Shown here one piece after another: positions 45,241 to 54,519 of a stretch of DNA of 64,000 bases; the first letter of the stretch is position 1, and the number at the start of each line of letters is the position of its first letter. Origin of the DNA: Candidatus Roseilinea sp. Lineage in GTDB: Bacteria > Chloroflexota > Anaerolineae > J036 > Brachytrichaceae. Below the pieces are notes generated by a model. It was given only the letters and a program-made list of their open reading frames with translations. It made no database searches and was not told the DNA's origin. The stretch covers positions 3,782,001 to 3,846,000 of the forward strand of contig AP024676.1 of the NCBI GenBank assembly GCA_025998955.1. The letters are read 5' to 3'. A program made the translations under genes and the position numbers.

Positions 45241-46695
45241 ATACGCATTCTCGTGCTCGCCGGTGATCGTCTGCCAGATCGTCATCAAGATGATCTTGAT
45301 ATCGAGCCAGACCGACCAGTTCTCGACATACCACAGGTCGTATTTTGTGCGCTCCTCGATCGAAGTGTCGCCGCGCAGGCCGTTCACCTGCGCCCAGCCG
45401 GTCATGCCGGCTTTCTCCCGGTGGCGCTCCATGTAGCGCGGGATGCGCTTGCGGAACTCCTCGACGTATACCGGCCGCTCGGGCCGCGGGCCGACCAGGC
45501 TCATGTCGCCCAGCAACACGTTGATGAGCTGCGGCAATTCGTCGAGGTTCGTCCGTCGCAGGAAGGCCCCCAGGCGTGTCTTGCGCGGGTCATCGCGCCG
45601 CGTCCAGCCGGGGCCACTCTGCTCGGCGTCAACGCGCATGCTGCGAAACTTGAGCAAGTGAAAGCGCTTACCGTCCAGTCCCATGCGCTCCTGCGCATAG
45701 AACGCCGGGCCGGGCGAATCGAGCTTGATGAGGATGGCGATCAAGAGCATCAACGGCGATAGCAGCACCAGACCGAACGCACTGCCGATCAAATCCACCG
45801 CGCGTTTGAGCGACAGCTTCCAACCGCGCAGCGCCACGTCGCGCAGGTTCAGCAGCGGTAGACCGCTCAACTCGCCGATGCTCAACTGGCCGGCCATGAT
45901 CTGGAACTGATCCGGCAGCACCTTGATGCTGATCGTGCTGCGGTCGCACTTGGAGATCACGTTGAGCAAGTCCTCGCTGCTGGCCTCTGGAAGGGCGATG
46001 ATCACTTCGTCCACGGCTTCGCGTGAGACCAGACGCGAGAGATCATCCAGCGAGCCAAGTAAGCGCACGTCGTACCAGGGCTTCTGACCGTCATACGGCA
46101 CCAGGCCAACGACGTCGTAGCCCAGCCGCGGATTCTGCGTGATGCGTTGTAGCACCGTAGCCGCCGGCTCGCCGGCCCCCACTACCACCACGCGCGTCCG
46201 GCCGATGCCGCGCATTTGCAACGCGCGCTGGATGCGCGCCTGCACGTTTCGCCCCAGCACGACCATGACGATGGTCAGCAACCAGGCATAGATCACCATC
46301 ACGCGCGGGAAGTCGGCGATTGCAGAGTCGCCCCTGAATGTGAGCGAGACCAGCGCAATGCTGATCAGCGTGCCGATGGAGACGGCCGAGAAGATGGTGG
46401 TCAGGTCGTCGGTGCTATAGCGTGTGCGGCGCCGGTGATACATCTTGCCGAAGAAGAAGGCGCCGACGATGGCGACGATTTGCAGGGCGAGCAGAGGCAG
46501 AAATTGGGTGAAGCCCGGCACGCTGCGCGCCGGCTCGGGCAGCGGAATCAGCAGGCGCAGACGGTAGGCAATGAAGAAGCTAATCGCGATGCTGAACACG
46601 TCTACGGCCAGCAGCGACAGCGTAATGATGGTTTGATAGTGCTGCCGGAGAAAGCTAGGGCGCGATTTGGCCGTGAAGATCGTGGTGGTGTGCAT
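45238..46695 (-). CDS. Undecaprenyl-phosphate glucose/galactose phosphotransferase-type sugar transferase
   Basis: 485 residues of the WbaP/WcaJ polyisoprenyl-phosphate hexose-1-phosphate transferase family, which starts glycan assembly on the lipid carrier. Four N-terminal membrane helices (about 20-140), a Rossmann-like middle ([17 protein letters not shown]), then the catalytic domain: [67 protein letters not shown] and [15 protein letters not shown]. The gene is alone; glycosyltransferases elsewhere in the window may use its product. Confidence 0.93.
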   Translation of the reverse strand: MHTTTIFTAKSRPSFLRQHYQTIITLSLLAVDVFSIAISFFIAYRLRLLIPLPEPARSVPGFTQFLPLLALQIVAIVGAFFFGKMYHRRRTRYSTDDLTTIFSAVSIGTLISIALVSLTFRGDSAIADFPRVMVIYAWLLTIVMVVLGRNVQARIQRALQMRGIGRTRVVVVGAGEPAATVLQRITQNPRLGYDVVGLVPYDGQKPWYDVRLLGSLDDLSRLVSREAVDEVIIALPEASSEDLLNVISKCDRSTISIKVLPDQFQIMAGQLSIGELSGLPLLNLRDVALRGWKLSLKRAVDLIGSAFGLVLLSPLMLLIAILIKLDSPGPAFYAQERMGLDGKRFHLLKFRSMRVDAEQSGPGWTRRDDPRKTRLGAFLRRTNLDELPQLINVLLGDMSLVGPRPERPVYVEEFRKRIPRYMERHREKAGMTGWAQVNGLRGDTSIEERTKYDLWYVENWSVWLDIKIILMTIWQTITGEHENAY

Positions 46696-46860
46696 AACGC
46701 ATTGATAACGCTTACACCCGGCAAGGCTAGGCTACTGGACCTCACTGCTACGCCGAGTCAACGCCTAGCCGCCTGAAGTGCTCGGCGATTATAGGGCGTC
46801 GCTCACTTGGTCTCTGACTGCCTCTGGTGCATAACCGATGCGCGAGTGATCAGAAAAGCT

Positions 46861-46887
46861 TAGGCGCAGGCATGAAGCCTGCGCCTA
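46861..46887 (-). terminator. Perfect 11-bp palindrome, terminator of the GPP34 gene
   Basis: TAGGCGCAGGC (46861-46871) and GCCTGCGCCTA (46877-46887) with a 5-base loop; on the minus strand it is followed by AGCTTTTCTG. The form also resembles dispersed palindromic elements. Confidence 0.65.
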
Positions 46888-46923
46888 CGTCACGGAATAG
46901 CGGTAACAACGCGAGGCGGGGGA

Positions 46924-47778
46924 CTAGGACTCTCCTCCAAAATCGCCGAAGTCGAAACCGCCGCCATCGCCAAAGTCATTTGCGTTGCCGGCTTCGAGCA
47001 GGCTGCCATCGCCGAACGATGGCTCCTGCGGCGCCGGTGCGCCCAGCATGCCCGGCATCATCCAGCCGCCTGTGCCCCAGAACATGCTCTGCGCCAGCAT
47101 GCTGAACATCAGCACCGGCATCAGACCACCCATCATGTCGGTCGCCGGCTCCGGCTGCGGCGCGTAGCCGGGCTGCGCGTGCATGGGCCAGCCGGCGGCC
47201 TGCGGGCTGGTGAGTTCGTCAATGCGCCGGCGCGCCTGTTCCCATTCCGTGTAGGGGAAGACGACTTCGATCAAATTGGTCATCTTGATCAGGCCGATCA
47301 GCGCCAGCGTGCGTTCGTCGGGCGAAGCACCCCCCATGACCACATCGCGCAGCCGCCGCCGGATATTCTCTTCGAATCCGGATGCGCCCTGTGGGAAGCG
47401 CGACTCCTTGAAGAAGAGCATCCGACGCGATTCTTCGATGCGCAGCGCGCCGCGCTGCACCAGCCGCTGGATCACCTGATCTTCCAGGTCACGCATGCCG
47501 CGCACGAGCGCCTCGATCCAGTGCGTGGCCGGCCGGGGCGATGCAGGCAACGTGCGAATGCTTTCCAGCGCGCGATCCAGCAACGCATCACCGGTGGGCA
47601 TCGGGTTGGCGACAACCACGTTGAACTGTTCGTCGGTGCGTAATTTGCCGCGCAGCGTCAACTCGGTTAGGATCGCGCTGGCCAGGCCCATCATGAGCGG
47701 CTCGCGCGCTTGTGGCACTACAACGCCCTCTTTGTCGTCCAGAGCGAGGAGCATCAATTCCTCGTACAAGGTCAGCAT
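46924..47778 (-). CDS. GPP34 (GOLPH3/Vps74-like) family protein
   Basis: 284 residues. LTLYEELMLLALDDKEG at the N-terminus and LASAILTELTLRGKLR are the start of the GPP34 fold, as in yeast Vps74, a PI4P-binding Golgi protein; bacterial roles are unknown. The rest of the domain runs to about 200. It is followed by a Met-rich hydrophobic stretch (MMGGLMPVLMFSMLAQSMFW, about 215-250) and a Gly/Asp/Phe tail (GDGGGFDFGDFGGES). GGAGG lies 5 bases before ATG 47778. The Met-rich tail suggests membrane or ribosome-nascent contact, but this is a guess. Confidence 0.82.
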   Translation of the reverse strand: MLTLYEELMLLALDDKEGVVVPQAREPLMMGLASAILTELTLRGKLRTDEQFNVVVANPMPTGDALLDRALESIRTLPASPRPATHWIEALVRGMRDLEDQVIQRLVQRGALRIEESRRMLFFKESRFPQGASGFEENIRRRLRDVVMGGASPDERTLALIGLIKMTNLIEVVFPYTEWEQARRRIDELTSPQAAGWPMHAQPGYAPQPEPATDMMGGLMPVLMFSMLAQSMFWGTGGWMMPGMLGAPAPQEPSFGDGSLLEAGNANDFGDGGGFDFGDFGGES

Positions 47779-47915
47779 CACACCCTCCTGTTTCGATACT
47801 TGAGCGCCGTTCGTTCAGACGGTGCACCGCGTGTTGTTCTGATAGCCACACCTCTCATCGGCGCATCTGCGCGAACGGCACAAGGCTACATGGCCTAAGA
47901 CGCTACCGGTCACAC

Positions 47916-47930
47916 ATATGAAATTCATAT
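47916..47930. promoter_or_regulatory. 15-bp perfect palindrome upstream of the Tm-1-like gene
   Basis: ATATGAA-A-TTCATAT, an A/T-rich island in G+C-rich DNA, 32 bases before the -35 box at 47962. Likely an operator; regulator unknown. Confidence 0.5.
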
Positions 47931-47961
47931 ACACAGCCTGATAGTCCCCTGAGAAGCATAT

Positions 47962-47990
47962 TTGCGCCGGATGGATAGCTGGCATATAAC
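47962..47990 (+). promoter_or_regulatory. Promoter of the Tm-1-like gene pair
   Basis: TTGCGC (47962-47967), a 17-base spacer, TATAAC (47985-47990); the ATG is 17 bases downstream of the -10 box, after AAGG. Confidence 0.5.
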
Positions 47991-48006
47991 GAAAGCAAGG
48001 TGTGCT

Positions 48007-49242
48007 ATGCCAACCGTTGTTTTGATCGGCACGCTCGACACGAAGGGCGCGGAATTCGACTTCATCCGCAAACGAATTAAGCAGCACGGCGTAGAGGTCA
48101 TCTTGGTGGATGCCGGCGTCCTGGGTGCGCCGCAGGTCAGGCCGACCATTACGCGCGAAGAAGTTGCGCGCGCTGCCGGCGCCGATGTGGCTACGTTGGC
48201 CGCGGCCGGCGACCGCGGCGCTGCAGTGATGACCATGGCGCGTGGCGCAGCCGAGATCGCCCGGCGCCTCTACGCCGACAAGAAGCTGGACGGCATCATG
48301 GGCATGGGTGGCAGCGGTAACTCGTCCATTGCCGCTGCCGCCATGCGCGTGTTGCCCGTGGGCGTGCCCAAACTCATCGTCAGCACGCTGGCCAGCGGCG
48401 ACACGCGTCCCTACGTTGGCGCGAACGACGTGACCATGATGTATTCGGTGGTGGACATCGCCGGCATCAACCGCGTGAGCGCGCGCATCCTGGGCAACGC
48501 CGCGGCGGCCATCGCCGGCATGGCGACCGCATACGCGACGCGCAAGCGAACGACGAAATCCAAGCCACTCATCGGCGCGACGATGTTCGGGGTGACCACA
48601 CCGTGCGTGAACGCGGCGCGGGCCTGGCTGGAAGAACGTGGCTACGAAGTGCTCGTCTTTCACGCTACCGGCACCGGTGGGCAAAGCATGGAGGCGCTGG
48701 TGAAAGGCGGCTTCCTGGCCGGCGTGATGGACATCACCACGACCGAGCTGGCGGACGAATTGGTCGGCGGCGTGCTGAGCGCCGGACCGGAGCGGCTGGA
48801 AGCTGCCGGTAAGCTGGGCGTGCCGCAGGTGATCTCGCTCGGTGCGTTGGACATGGTGAACTTCGGGCCGATGGATACCGTGCCGGAGAAGTTTCGCGGG
48901 CGCAATCTCTATCGGCACAACGCCACCGTCACGCTGATGCGCACCACTCCGGAGGAGTGCGCCGAGTTGGGACGCATCATCGCGCACAAGCTGAACATGG
49001 CGACCGGGCCGACGGCGGTCTTCATCCCGCTGAAGGGCATCTCGATGATTGCAACAGAAGGCCAGCCGTTCTACGATCCCGAAGCCGACGCTGCTTTGAT
49101 TCGTGAACTGAAGGCCAACCTCCGCGCCGGCATCCCCGTGAAGGAGATGGACATGGAGATTAACGACCCACGTTTTGCGCAAGCCATGGCGCGCGAGCTG
49201 GATCGGATGATCACCGGTGTGAGGGGTGCAACGAAGAAATGA
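48007..49242 (+). CDS. Tm-1-like ATP-binding protein (UPF0261)
   Basis: 411 residues with two Rossmann-like halves. [18 protein letters not shown] at the start, [49 protein letters not shown] and [11 protein letters not shown] are characteristic of UPF0261, the N-terminal part of the tomato virus-resistance protein Tm-1. Bacterial members bind nucleotides; the reaction is unknown. ATG at 48007 is the family start. The following gene is the equivalent of the Tm-1 C-terminal domain, so one plant chain is two genes here. Confidence 0.9.
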   Translation: MPTVVLIGTLDTKGAEFDFIRKRIKQHGVEVILVDAGVLGAPQVRPTITREEVARAAGADVATLAAAGDRGAAVMTMARGAAEIARRLYADKKLDGIMGMGGSGNSSIAAAAMRVLPVGVPKLIVSTLASGDTRPYVGANDVTMMYSVVDIAGINRVSARILGNAAAAIAGMATAYATRKRTTKSKPLIGATMFGVTTPCVNAARAWLEERGYEVLVFHATGTGGQSMEALVKGGFLAGVMDITTTELADELVGGVLSAGPERLEAAGKLGVPQVISLGALDMVNFGPMDTVPEKFRGRNLYRHNATVTLMRTTPEECAELGRIIAHKLNMATGPTAVFIPLKGISMIATEGQPFYDPEADAALIRELKANLRAGIPVKEMDMEINDPRFAQAMARELDRMITGVRGATKK

Positions 49243-49247
49243 ACCGC

Positions 49248-49274
49248 AGAGAGGCGCCATGGCGGCGCGTCTCT
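49248..49274. repeat. Palindromic element between the two Tm-1-like genes
   Basis: AGAGAGGCGCC-ATGGC-GGCGCGTCTCT: 11-base arms with one mismatch. Short AGAGACGC.../...GCGTCTCT palindromes of this form occur in repeated copies in other genomes; I see one copy here. Confidence 0.5.
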
Positions 49275-49298
49275 ACTCACAATAACCTTAAACTGGAT

Positions 49299-50123
49299 AT
49301 GGATCGAGCGACTGCACTGGAGAAGCTGAAGGCAACCGTCGCTGCAGGCGGCGTCATCATCGGCGCCGGCGCAGGCACCGGCCTGTCGGCCAAGTGCGCC
49401 GAGGCCGGCGGTGTGGACCTCATCATTATCTACAACAGCGGGCGCTACCGCATGGCCGGGCGCGGCTCCCTGGCCGGGCTGATGCCCTATGGCGACGCCA
49501 ACGCCATCGTCATGGACATGGCGCACGAAGTGCTGCCGATTGTCAAGCACACGCCCGTGCTGGCCGGCGTGTGCGGCACCGATCCGTTCCGGCTGATGCC
49601 GGTCTTTCTGCGGCAGGTGAAAGAGGCCGGCTTCACCGGCGTGCAGAATTTCCCTACCGTCGGTCTGATTGACGGCACCTTTCGGCAGGGTCTGGAGGAG
49701 ACCGGCATGGGCTTCGGGCTGGAAGTGGACATGATCCGGCTCGCACACGAGATGGACCTGCTCACCTGTCCGTATGTGTTCGACGAAGATCAGGCCGTTG
49801 CGATGGCGGAGGCCGGCGCGGACGTGCTGGTGCCGCACATGGGGCTAACGACCAAGGGGGCCATCGGCGCGAAGACGGCGCTTACGCTGGACGAATGCGT
49901 CGAGCGCATCCAGCGCATGCACGACGCCGCCAAGCGGGTGCGCGCCGATGTGATGGTGCTGTGTCACGGCGGGCCGATCGCCGAGCCGGAGGATGCGCAG
50001 TATGTGCTCTCACGCACGCAAGGCGTCGTCGGCTTCTTCGGCGCCAGCAGCATGGAGCGCCTGCCCACCGAAGTTGCCATCACCGAGAACGCGCGGCGCT
50101 TCAAGCAGTTGCAGCGGCGCTGA
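49299..50123 (+). CDS. Phosphoenolpyruvate hydrolase-like TIM-barrel protein (Tm-1 C-terminal type)
   Basis: 274 residues. [40 protein letters not shown] is the strongest marker of this TIM-barrel family (PEP_hydrolase domain). It is followed by [34 protein letters not shown] and [20 protein letters not shown] at 49299 is chosen; the longer frame to 49239 reads a palindromic repeat. It is paired with the UPF0261 gene just upstream and probably shares its function. The precise reaction is not known. Confidence 0.87.
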   Translation: MDRATALEKLKATVAAGGVIIGAGAGTGLSAKCAEAGGVDLIIIYNSGRYRMAGRGSLAGLMPYGDANAIVMDMAHEVLPIVKHTPVLAGVCGTDPFRLMPVFLRQVKEAGFTGVQNFPTVGLIDGTFRQGLEETGMGFGLEVDMIRLAHEMDLLTCPYVFDEDQAVAMAEAGADVLVPHMGLTTKGAIGAKTALTLDECVERIQRMHDAAKRVRADVMVLCHGGPIAEPEDAQYVLSRTQGVVGFFGASSMERLPTEVAITENARRFKQLQRR

Positions 50124-50140
50124 TCCGATCGCAAATTTGC

Positions 50141-50821
50141 ATGCTGCGAGAAGCCGACCTGAAGCGCGTGACGCCGGCGCTGCCGTTTCTGGCCCGTGCG
50201 TCGGCTGAACTCGTCCGCGACTTTTTGCGCGAGGCGAGCATTCGCACTATTCCCGCCGGTGTGCAAATCTTCGCCGAAGGCGACGAATGCAGCGCGATTG
50301 CCGTCCTGCTCAGCGGCGTGGTGCGCGTGTTCAAGATCGGCGAGACCGGCCGCGAGATCACGCTCTACCGCTTCGACCGGGGCGAGAGCTGCATCCTTAC
50401 CGCCAACTGCATCTTGGGCAATCGCCACTTTCCTGCCATCGCCGTGGTGGAGCGCGATGCCGAGGCAGTCGTGATCGCGGCGACGACATTTCGCGACTGG
50501 GTCAATCGCTATCAGCCATGGCGCGACTACGTGTTCGAGCTGCTCTCGCGACGGCTGGCCAGCGTCATGGCGGTGGTAGACGAAGTGGCCTTCCGGCGGA
50601 TGGATGCGCGCATCGCCGACTTCCTGGCCCGCCGGCTCAGCCCGTCGTCTCCCAGTCTGCGCATCACCCATCAGGAGATCGCAGCGGAGCTGGGCACCTC
50701 GCGCGAGGTCGTCAGCCGCATCCTGGAGGACTTTAGTGCCGGACGATTGATCGAGACCGGTCGCGGGACAATCGCGCTGCTGGATCACGCCGGTCTCCTC
50801 CGTCGCGCACGGGCTATATGA
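50141..50821 (+). CDS. Crp/Fnr-family transcription regulator
   Basis: 226 residues. The cyclic-nucleotide-type beta-roll is at about 20-130 (IPAGVQIFAEGDECSAIAVLLSGVVRVFK). A dimer helix follows, then the winged helix with ITHQEIAAELGTSREVVSRILEDF (about 170-195). No Fnr-type N-terminal Cys cluster; the two Cys in SCILTANCILGN might be redox active. The RH-type recognition helix SREVVSR fits the Crp superfamily. 17 bases after the Tm-1-like pair, so probably co-transcribed and possibly responding to its product. Confidence 0.88.
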   Translation: MLREADLKRVTPALPFLARASAELVRDFLREASIRTIPAGVQIFAEGDECSAIAVLLSGVVRVFKIGETGREITLYRFDRGESCILTANCILGNRHFPAIAVVERDAEAVVIAATTFRDWVNRYQPWRDYVFELLSRRLASVMAVVDEVAFRRMDARIADFLARRLSPSSPSLRITHQEIAAELGTSREVVSRILEDFSAGRLIETGRGTIALLDHAGLLRRARAI

Positions 50822-50876
50822 CGGAGGCCGCTGGGTTCGTCAGGCAGCGGAGCTGGTCGAAGCCAACTTGCGTTGT

Positions 50877-50889
50877 GTGACATTGTCAC
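50877..50889. promoter_or_regulatory. Crp/Fnr-type palindrome before the DUF2892 gene
   Basis: GTGAC-ATT-GTCAC, a perfect palindrome within TGTGACATTGTCACT. Resembles the TGTGA...TCACA sites of the Crp superfamily but with one base less between half-sites. It lies 56 bases after the regulator gene and 70 before the DUF2892 start. Confidence 0.45.
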
Positions 50890-50958
50890 TGACGAATCGT
50901 CGCCCGCGTACTACTGTATTGGTCAACAGCATCTGTTCACCTTCGGGAGGTAAATGAA

Positions 50959-51165
50959 ATGAAGAAGAATATGGGCAATCTGGATCGCGGGATTCGAATC
51001 GTTGTCGCTCTCGTTATTGCTGTGCTCATCGCCACCGGCACCGTCAGCGGCGTGCTGGCCATCGTCCTGGGTGTATTGGCCGCGGTGTTCGCGCTGACCA
51101 GCCTCATCGGCTTCTGTCCGCTGTATGCGCCGTTTGGCATCAGCACTTGCCCGCGCGAACGTTGA
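50959..51165 (+). CDS. DUF2892 / YgaP-like transmembrane protein
   Basis: 68 residues. MKKNMGNLDRGIRIVVALVIA and the following two membrane helices (about 12-30 and 33-50) end in the characteristic CPLYAPFGISTCPRE. The family often sits beside rhodanese or sulfur and redox genes. GGGAGG precedes ATG by 8 bases. The gene is close to a Crp-family regulator and its possible operator, so it may be a target. Confidence 0.85.
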   Translation: MKKNMGNLDRGIRIVVALVIAVLIATGTVSGVLAIVLGVLAAVFALTSLIGFCPLYAPFGISTCPRER

Positions 51166-51189
51166 TTCTTGCATCATCGCTGCTTTTAA

Positions 51190-51221
51190 CTAGGCCGGAA
51201 TGCAATTGCGCTCCGGCCTAG
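51190..51221 (+). terminator. Hairpin after the DUF2892 gene
   Basis: CTAGGCCGGA / TCCGGCCTAG, a perfect 10-bp stem with a 12-base loop. No T tract on the plus strand, so strength is uncertain. Confidence 0.5.
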
Positions 51222-51317
51222 CCTGTTGTATGGGCTCGGCCCGTCGAAGGCTTACGCATTGCGCGCTGCGCTGCTGCATGCTAATCTGTCCGGTATCTCA
51301 TCAACGAGGAACAAGCC

Positions 51318-51737
51318 ATGCAGAAGATCGGAGCGGGGTATGTCGTTTATGGCGAAGACGTCGAGTCGCTACAGTTCGACTGGGGCACGCTGAAGATGCA
51401 CAACGAGCCGGCGGTGACCGGGTCGCAGCGCTTCAGCAGCGGCGTGGTCATCGTCAAGCCGGGGATGGGCCATGCACGGCACAACCACCCCGGTAGCGAC
51501 GAGATCATCTACGTCATCAGCGGCGAGATCGAACAGATGATTGACGATCAACCGCCGGTGCGGTTGCACGCCGGCGCGAGCATCTTCATCCCTGCCGATG
51601 TATATCACGCGACGCTGAACGTGGGCTGGAAGCCGGCCGAATTGTTCATCATCTACGCACCGCCTGGGCCGGAACGCTTCTTCCGCACGCTACCCGGTTG
51701 TACGGTGACGCCGCCGGAGAATGCGTCGCAGCCGTGA
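51318..51737 (+). CDS. Cupin-domain protein
   Basis: 139 residues. Cupin motif 1: GHARHNHPGSDEIIYVISGE (metal-binding His, His, Glu), with motif 2 IFIPADVYHATLNVG. A single-domain cupin binding a metal; functions range from dioxygenase to isomerase or sensor. GAGGA lies 9 bases before the ATG. Stands alone between a hairpin and the TPP leader. Confidence 0.85.
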   Translation: MQKIGAGYVVYGEDVESLQFDWGTLKMHNEPAVTGSQRFSSGVVIVKPGMGHARHNHPGSDEIIYVISGEIEQMIDDQPPVRLHAGASIFIPADVYHATLNVGWKPAELFIIYAPPGPERFFRTLPGCTVTPPENASQP

Positions 51738-51785
51738 GGACGCATCGGAACTTTTAAGCTTTTCGACCTTGACGAGGCACTCGCC

Positions 51786-51813
51786 TTGTGTTACAAGGTC
51801 GCTTGCCTATAAC
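51786..51813 (+). promoter_or_regulatory. Promoter of the TPP-regulated tenA
   Basis: TTGTGT (51786-51791), a 16-base spacer, TATAAC (51808-51813), about 20 bases before the TPP aptamer. Confidence 0.5.
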
Positions 51814-51830
51814 TTAATCAATTAAACAAT

Positions 51831-51926
51831 CACACGGGGAGCTTGGTGCAACCAGGCTGAGAGGAGAGCTGTTAGTTCTCGACCCGTTGAACCTGATCCA
51901 GATAATGCTGGCGCAGGAATGTGGTG
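51831..51926 (+). ncRNA. TPP riboswitch (THI element)
   Basis: Contains the conserved CAGGCTGAGAGGA, ACCCGTTGAACCTGATCCAG, ATAATGCTGGCGCAGGAA segments in order. The alternative hairpin is at 51941-51969, so TPP binding is expected to terminate transcription before tenA. Confidence 0.95.
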
Positions 51927-51940
51927 AACGGTTACATCTA

Positions 51941-51974
51941 AAACACCCTCTGCACAGCGGAGGGTGTTTTTGTT
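51941..51974 (+). terminator. Riboswitch-controlled terminator
   Basis: AAACACCCTC / GAGGGTGTTT, a perfect 10-bp stem, followed by TTTTTGTTT. 18 bases before the tenA start. Confidence 0.93.
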
Positions 51975-51991
51975 TGGAGGTTACGCTAGCT

Positions 51992-52744
51992 ATGACCGAA
52001 CAACTCGTTATCCAAGACTCAGCCAGACTGCTACAAGACTTGAATCGCGAACTGCAGCCCCTTCTGCAGCGCATCGTGACGCACCGATACGTGCAAGCCC
52101 TGGAGGAAGGGCGTGTGCCTCGAGAAGCACTGAAGACCCTGGCCACTCAGCAGTACCACATCGTGTCCCACGGGTTGAAAAACATTGCGCTGTTGCTAGC
52201 TCGCTACGGCCATCAACCCAGTCGCAAGAAGCTCAACGAGTTCCTACAAGCTGAGTTCGCCGTCTGTGAAGCGGTGCTCACCTTTGCCAAGGCGCTCGGC
52301 TTGAGCGAGGCGGATCTACAGGCCGGGCCGATGCTGCTCGAGGCCATGATGTTCAGCTACTACGAGACGTTCATGTGCCTATACGGCAGCGATGCAGACC
52401 TGATCACTGCGTTTTACTTCGACGCAAAAGTATGGATTGCGAATGCCATGCGCGTCAGCCGCGCGTTGCAAATGCACTACGGCCTCAGCCGCGAGGCCGT
52501 GCGCTTCTTCGAGATGTACGCCAACTATCAGCCCAAAGACGAAGAGGTGTTGCCCTACATTCAGAGCGCGCTGGAGCGCGGGGCTGCATTGGGTGATTGC
52601 CCGGGATGTAAGCCGGACACGCTGAACTTGCAGGCGGCCCTCGACCGGGGCGTGACGGCTCAGCAGATCCGCGAGTCCACGCGGCTGCTGCTTGAGAGCG
52701 AGTGGCACTTCTGGGAGGCAATGGCCAAAGTCGCCGGAGTGTGA
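51992..52744 (+). CDS. tenA: TenA-family protein (thiaminase II / HMP salvage or PqqC-like)
   Basis: 250 residues in the all-helical TenA/PqqC/heme-oxygenase-like fold. Visible family features are TLATQQYHIVSHGLKNIALLLARYG, LLEAMMFSYYETFMCLYG, and the C-terminal RLLLESEWHFWEAMAKVAG. TenA hydrolyses aminopyrimidine precursors to give HMP for thiamin. The TPP riboswitch directly upstream supports a thiamin role. No other thiamin gene follows. GGAGG is 12 bases before ATG 51992. Fine specificity is uncertain. Confidence 0.8.
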   Translation: MTEQLVIQDSARLLQDLNRELQPLLQRIVTHRYVQALEEGRVPREALKTLATQQYHIVSHGLKNIALLLARYGHQPSRKKLNEFLQAEFAVCEAVLTFAKALGLSEADLQAGPMLLEAMMFSYYETFMCLYGSDADLITAFYFDAKVWIANAMRVSRALQMHYGLSREAVRFFEMYANYQPKDEEVLPYIQSALERGAALGDCPGCKPDTLNLQAALDRGVTAQQIRESTRLLLESEWHFWEAMAKVAGV

Positions 52745-52758
52745 GCGCGGGTCAGGCG

Positions 52759-53460
52759 TCAGCGGAGCGCAATGAGCCGATCTTGATCATCAAATTCAGC
52801 CACCAGTTGCTGCGGCGCGCCGGCGCCGAGCAGCCCGCGCGGCGCCGCTTTCGTCGCAGCAACGATGCAGCGCTCCTCGTTGCGCACCTCCAGGCGGTAA
52901 AACTGCAAGTAGCCGAGCAAGGCCGCGCGCTGGTTGGCGACGTGGTAATCGGATAGGAACATCGGGAAGGCGCGCAGGATGCGCAGAATCGGCCGGGTCA
53001 CCGAGCGCTTATAGCGCGGATCTTTGATCAACAGGTAGAGCGCGCCGCGCGGGTAGGGCGCGCGGAAGAAGCAACCGGCGCGCTGCACACCGCAGGCGAC
53101 CATCGCGACGCGCTGCGGGTTCACCTCAGGCGTAATCGGTAACTCGGGCGTGGTGAGTTCAGGCACGTCGGCGGCTGCGCCGAATGCCCTTAACTCGTTC
53201 GCCGACTTCAGCAGCGCAGCCGGAATGTTGCTCGGGTTGGCCCAGCCCCACAGCCACGTTTGGCTATCTTCCGACTCGGTGCCCAACACCTGCACGTTCA
53301 ACTGCAAGTCGTCCTCGTGCGGCCGGCGGAAGGCCAGGATGCCGCCGTTCAGGTCGAACGCCCAGCCGCACTTGCCCAGCATGGCATCGAGGTAGAGTTG
53401 CTTGTCGAACGACGCCGCGCCGTGCTTGACAAAGAGTTCTTCAAAGGTGTGAGAAGCCAT
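52759..53460 (-). CDS. DUF6882-like protein
   Basis: 233 residues without signal or membrane segments. WAFDLNGGILAFRRPHEDDLQLNVQVLGTESEDSQTWLWGWAN is the core that resembles DUF6882 (a small alpha/beta unknown found in many bacteria). Then a second part with MVACGVQRAGCFFRAPYPRG. Function is unknown. Convergent with tenA, 14 bases between the stops. Confidence 0.65.
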   Translation of the reverse strand: MASHTFEELFVKHGAASFDKQLYLDAMLGKCGWAFDLNGGILAFRRPHEDDLQLNVQVLGTESEDSQTWLWGWANPSNIPAALLKSANELRAFGAAADVPELTTPELPITPEVNPQRVAMVACGVQRAGCFFRAPYPRGALYLLIKDPRYKRSVTRPILRILRAFPMFLSDYHVANQRAALLGYLQFYRLEVRNEERCIVAATKAAPRGLLGAGAPQQLVAEFDDQDRLIALR

Positions 53461-53470
53461 AGTTTATGGC

Positions 53471-53545
53471 GTGTTACATCACGCGCGTGCGTCATGCGTT
53501 AGGTGCTGCACAAGACGCAAGATGCAACGCGCAACACGCGAGACG
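53471..53545. repeat. Heptamer array (CAAGACG type) in a divergent promoter region
   Basis: CAAGACG, CAAGATG, CAACGCG, CAACACG, CGAGACG (53511-53545), preceded by a loosely complementary stretch 53471-53503. It lies between the DUF6882 start and the TIM-barrel gene. Confidence 0.65.
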
Positions 53546-53574
53546 AAATTCCCAGTCTGCTTAAACTCTACCGC

Positions 53575-54486
53575 ATGACTATTGCTTGCCTTCCCCGCCT
53601 CGCTGCGTTCCCCAAGTGCTACATCGAGGAGATCGCCTTCAAGCGCACGATGTCGCTGTTCGACTGGATCGAGATGGCACAGGCGCTGCCGGCGGAGGGA
53701 TTGGAGTTGTACGAGGGTTTCCTGACCAGTCACGACGACGCGTATCTCGATAGCGTCGGCGATGCCATTGCCAAAGCTGGCTTCGCGATGCCGATGATGT
53801 GCTGTTCACCCGACTTCACTCACCCCGATGCCGATATGCGCCGGCGCGCCTTCGATCACGAGGTCGAGATGATTCGCGTCACGCGCCGGCTCGGTGGGCC
53901 GGGCGCGACCTGTCGCGTGCTCAGCGGCCAGCGCTATCCTGAAGTGCCGCTTGAACAGGGCATTGAATGGGTGGTGGACGTTATCATGCGCTTGATTCCG
54001 ATTGCGAAAGAATACGATGTGGTGCTGGGGATGGAGAATCACTACAAAGACGGCGCTTGGCGCTACCCCGAATTCGCGCAGAAGAAAGATGTATTTCTGC
54101 GCATCGTGAACGCTATCCCGGAGCGGACGCACTTCGGCGTTCAATATGACCCATCGAATGCCATCGTCGCCGGCGATGATCCCATCGCGCTCTTGCACGA
54201 GGTGAAAGAGCGCGTCGTCAGCATGCACGCCAGCGATCGTTACTTGGCCGAGGGCGTGACGCTCGATTCGCTGCGTCAAAGCGATGGCACGCTGGGCTAT
54301 TCGCCTCATCTGCGCCACGGCATCACCGGTCGAGGGCTGAACGACTATCACGCCATCTTTCGCATCCTGCGCGAGGTGCGCTATAGCCGCTGGATTAGCA
54401 TCGAGGACGGCATGAACGGCATGGACGAAATGCGCGAGTCGCTCTTGTTCCTCCATCGCATGCGCGAGGAATACTTCGGCTGCTAA
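53575..54486 (+). CDS. Xylose isomerase-like TIM-barrel (sugar phosphate isomerase/epimerase family)
   Basis: 303 residues. The AP_endonuc_2/xylose isomerase-like barrel is indicated by LPAEGLELYEGFL, CCSPDFTHPDADMRRRAFDHEVEMIRVTRRLGG, VVLGMENHYKDG (metal-binding Glu), HFGVQYDPSNAIVAGDD and VVSMHASDRY, with a final WISIEDGMNG. ATG at 53575 is the family start. Downstream is an FAD oxidoreductase 33 bases later. Substrate probably a sugar or polyol derivative, unknown. Confidence 0.83.
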   Translation: MTIACLPRLAAFPKCYIEEIAFKRTMSLFDWIEMAQALPAEGLELYEGFLTSHDDAYLDSVGDAIAKAGFAMPMMCCSPDFTHPDADMRRRAFDHEVEMIRVTRRLGGPGATCRVLSGQRYPEVPLEQGIEWVVDVIMRLIPIAKEYDVVLGMENHYKDGAWRYPEFAQKKDVFLRIVNAIPERTHFGVQYDPSNAIVAGDDPIALLHEVKERVVSMHASDRYLAEGVTLDSLRQSDGTLGYSPHLRHGITGRGLNDYHAIFRILREVRYSRWISIEDGMNGMDEMRESLLFLHRMREEYFGC

Positions 54487-54519
54487 GCTCCTCGCATCAC
54501 GCGAGATGCTGTCCACACC

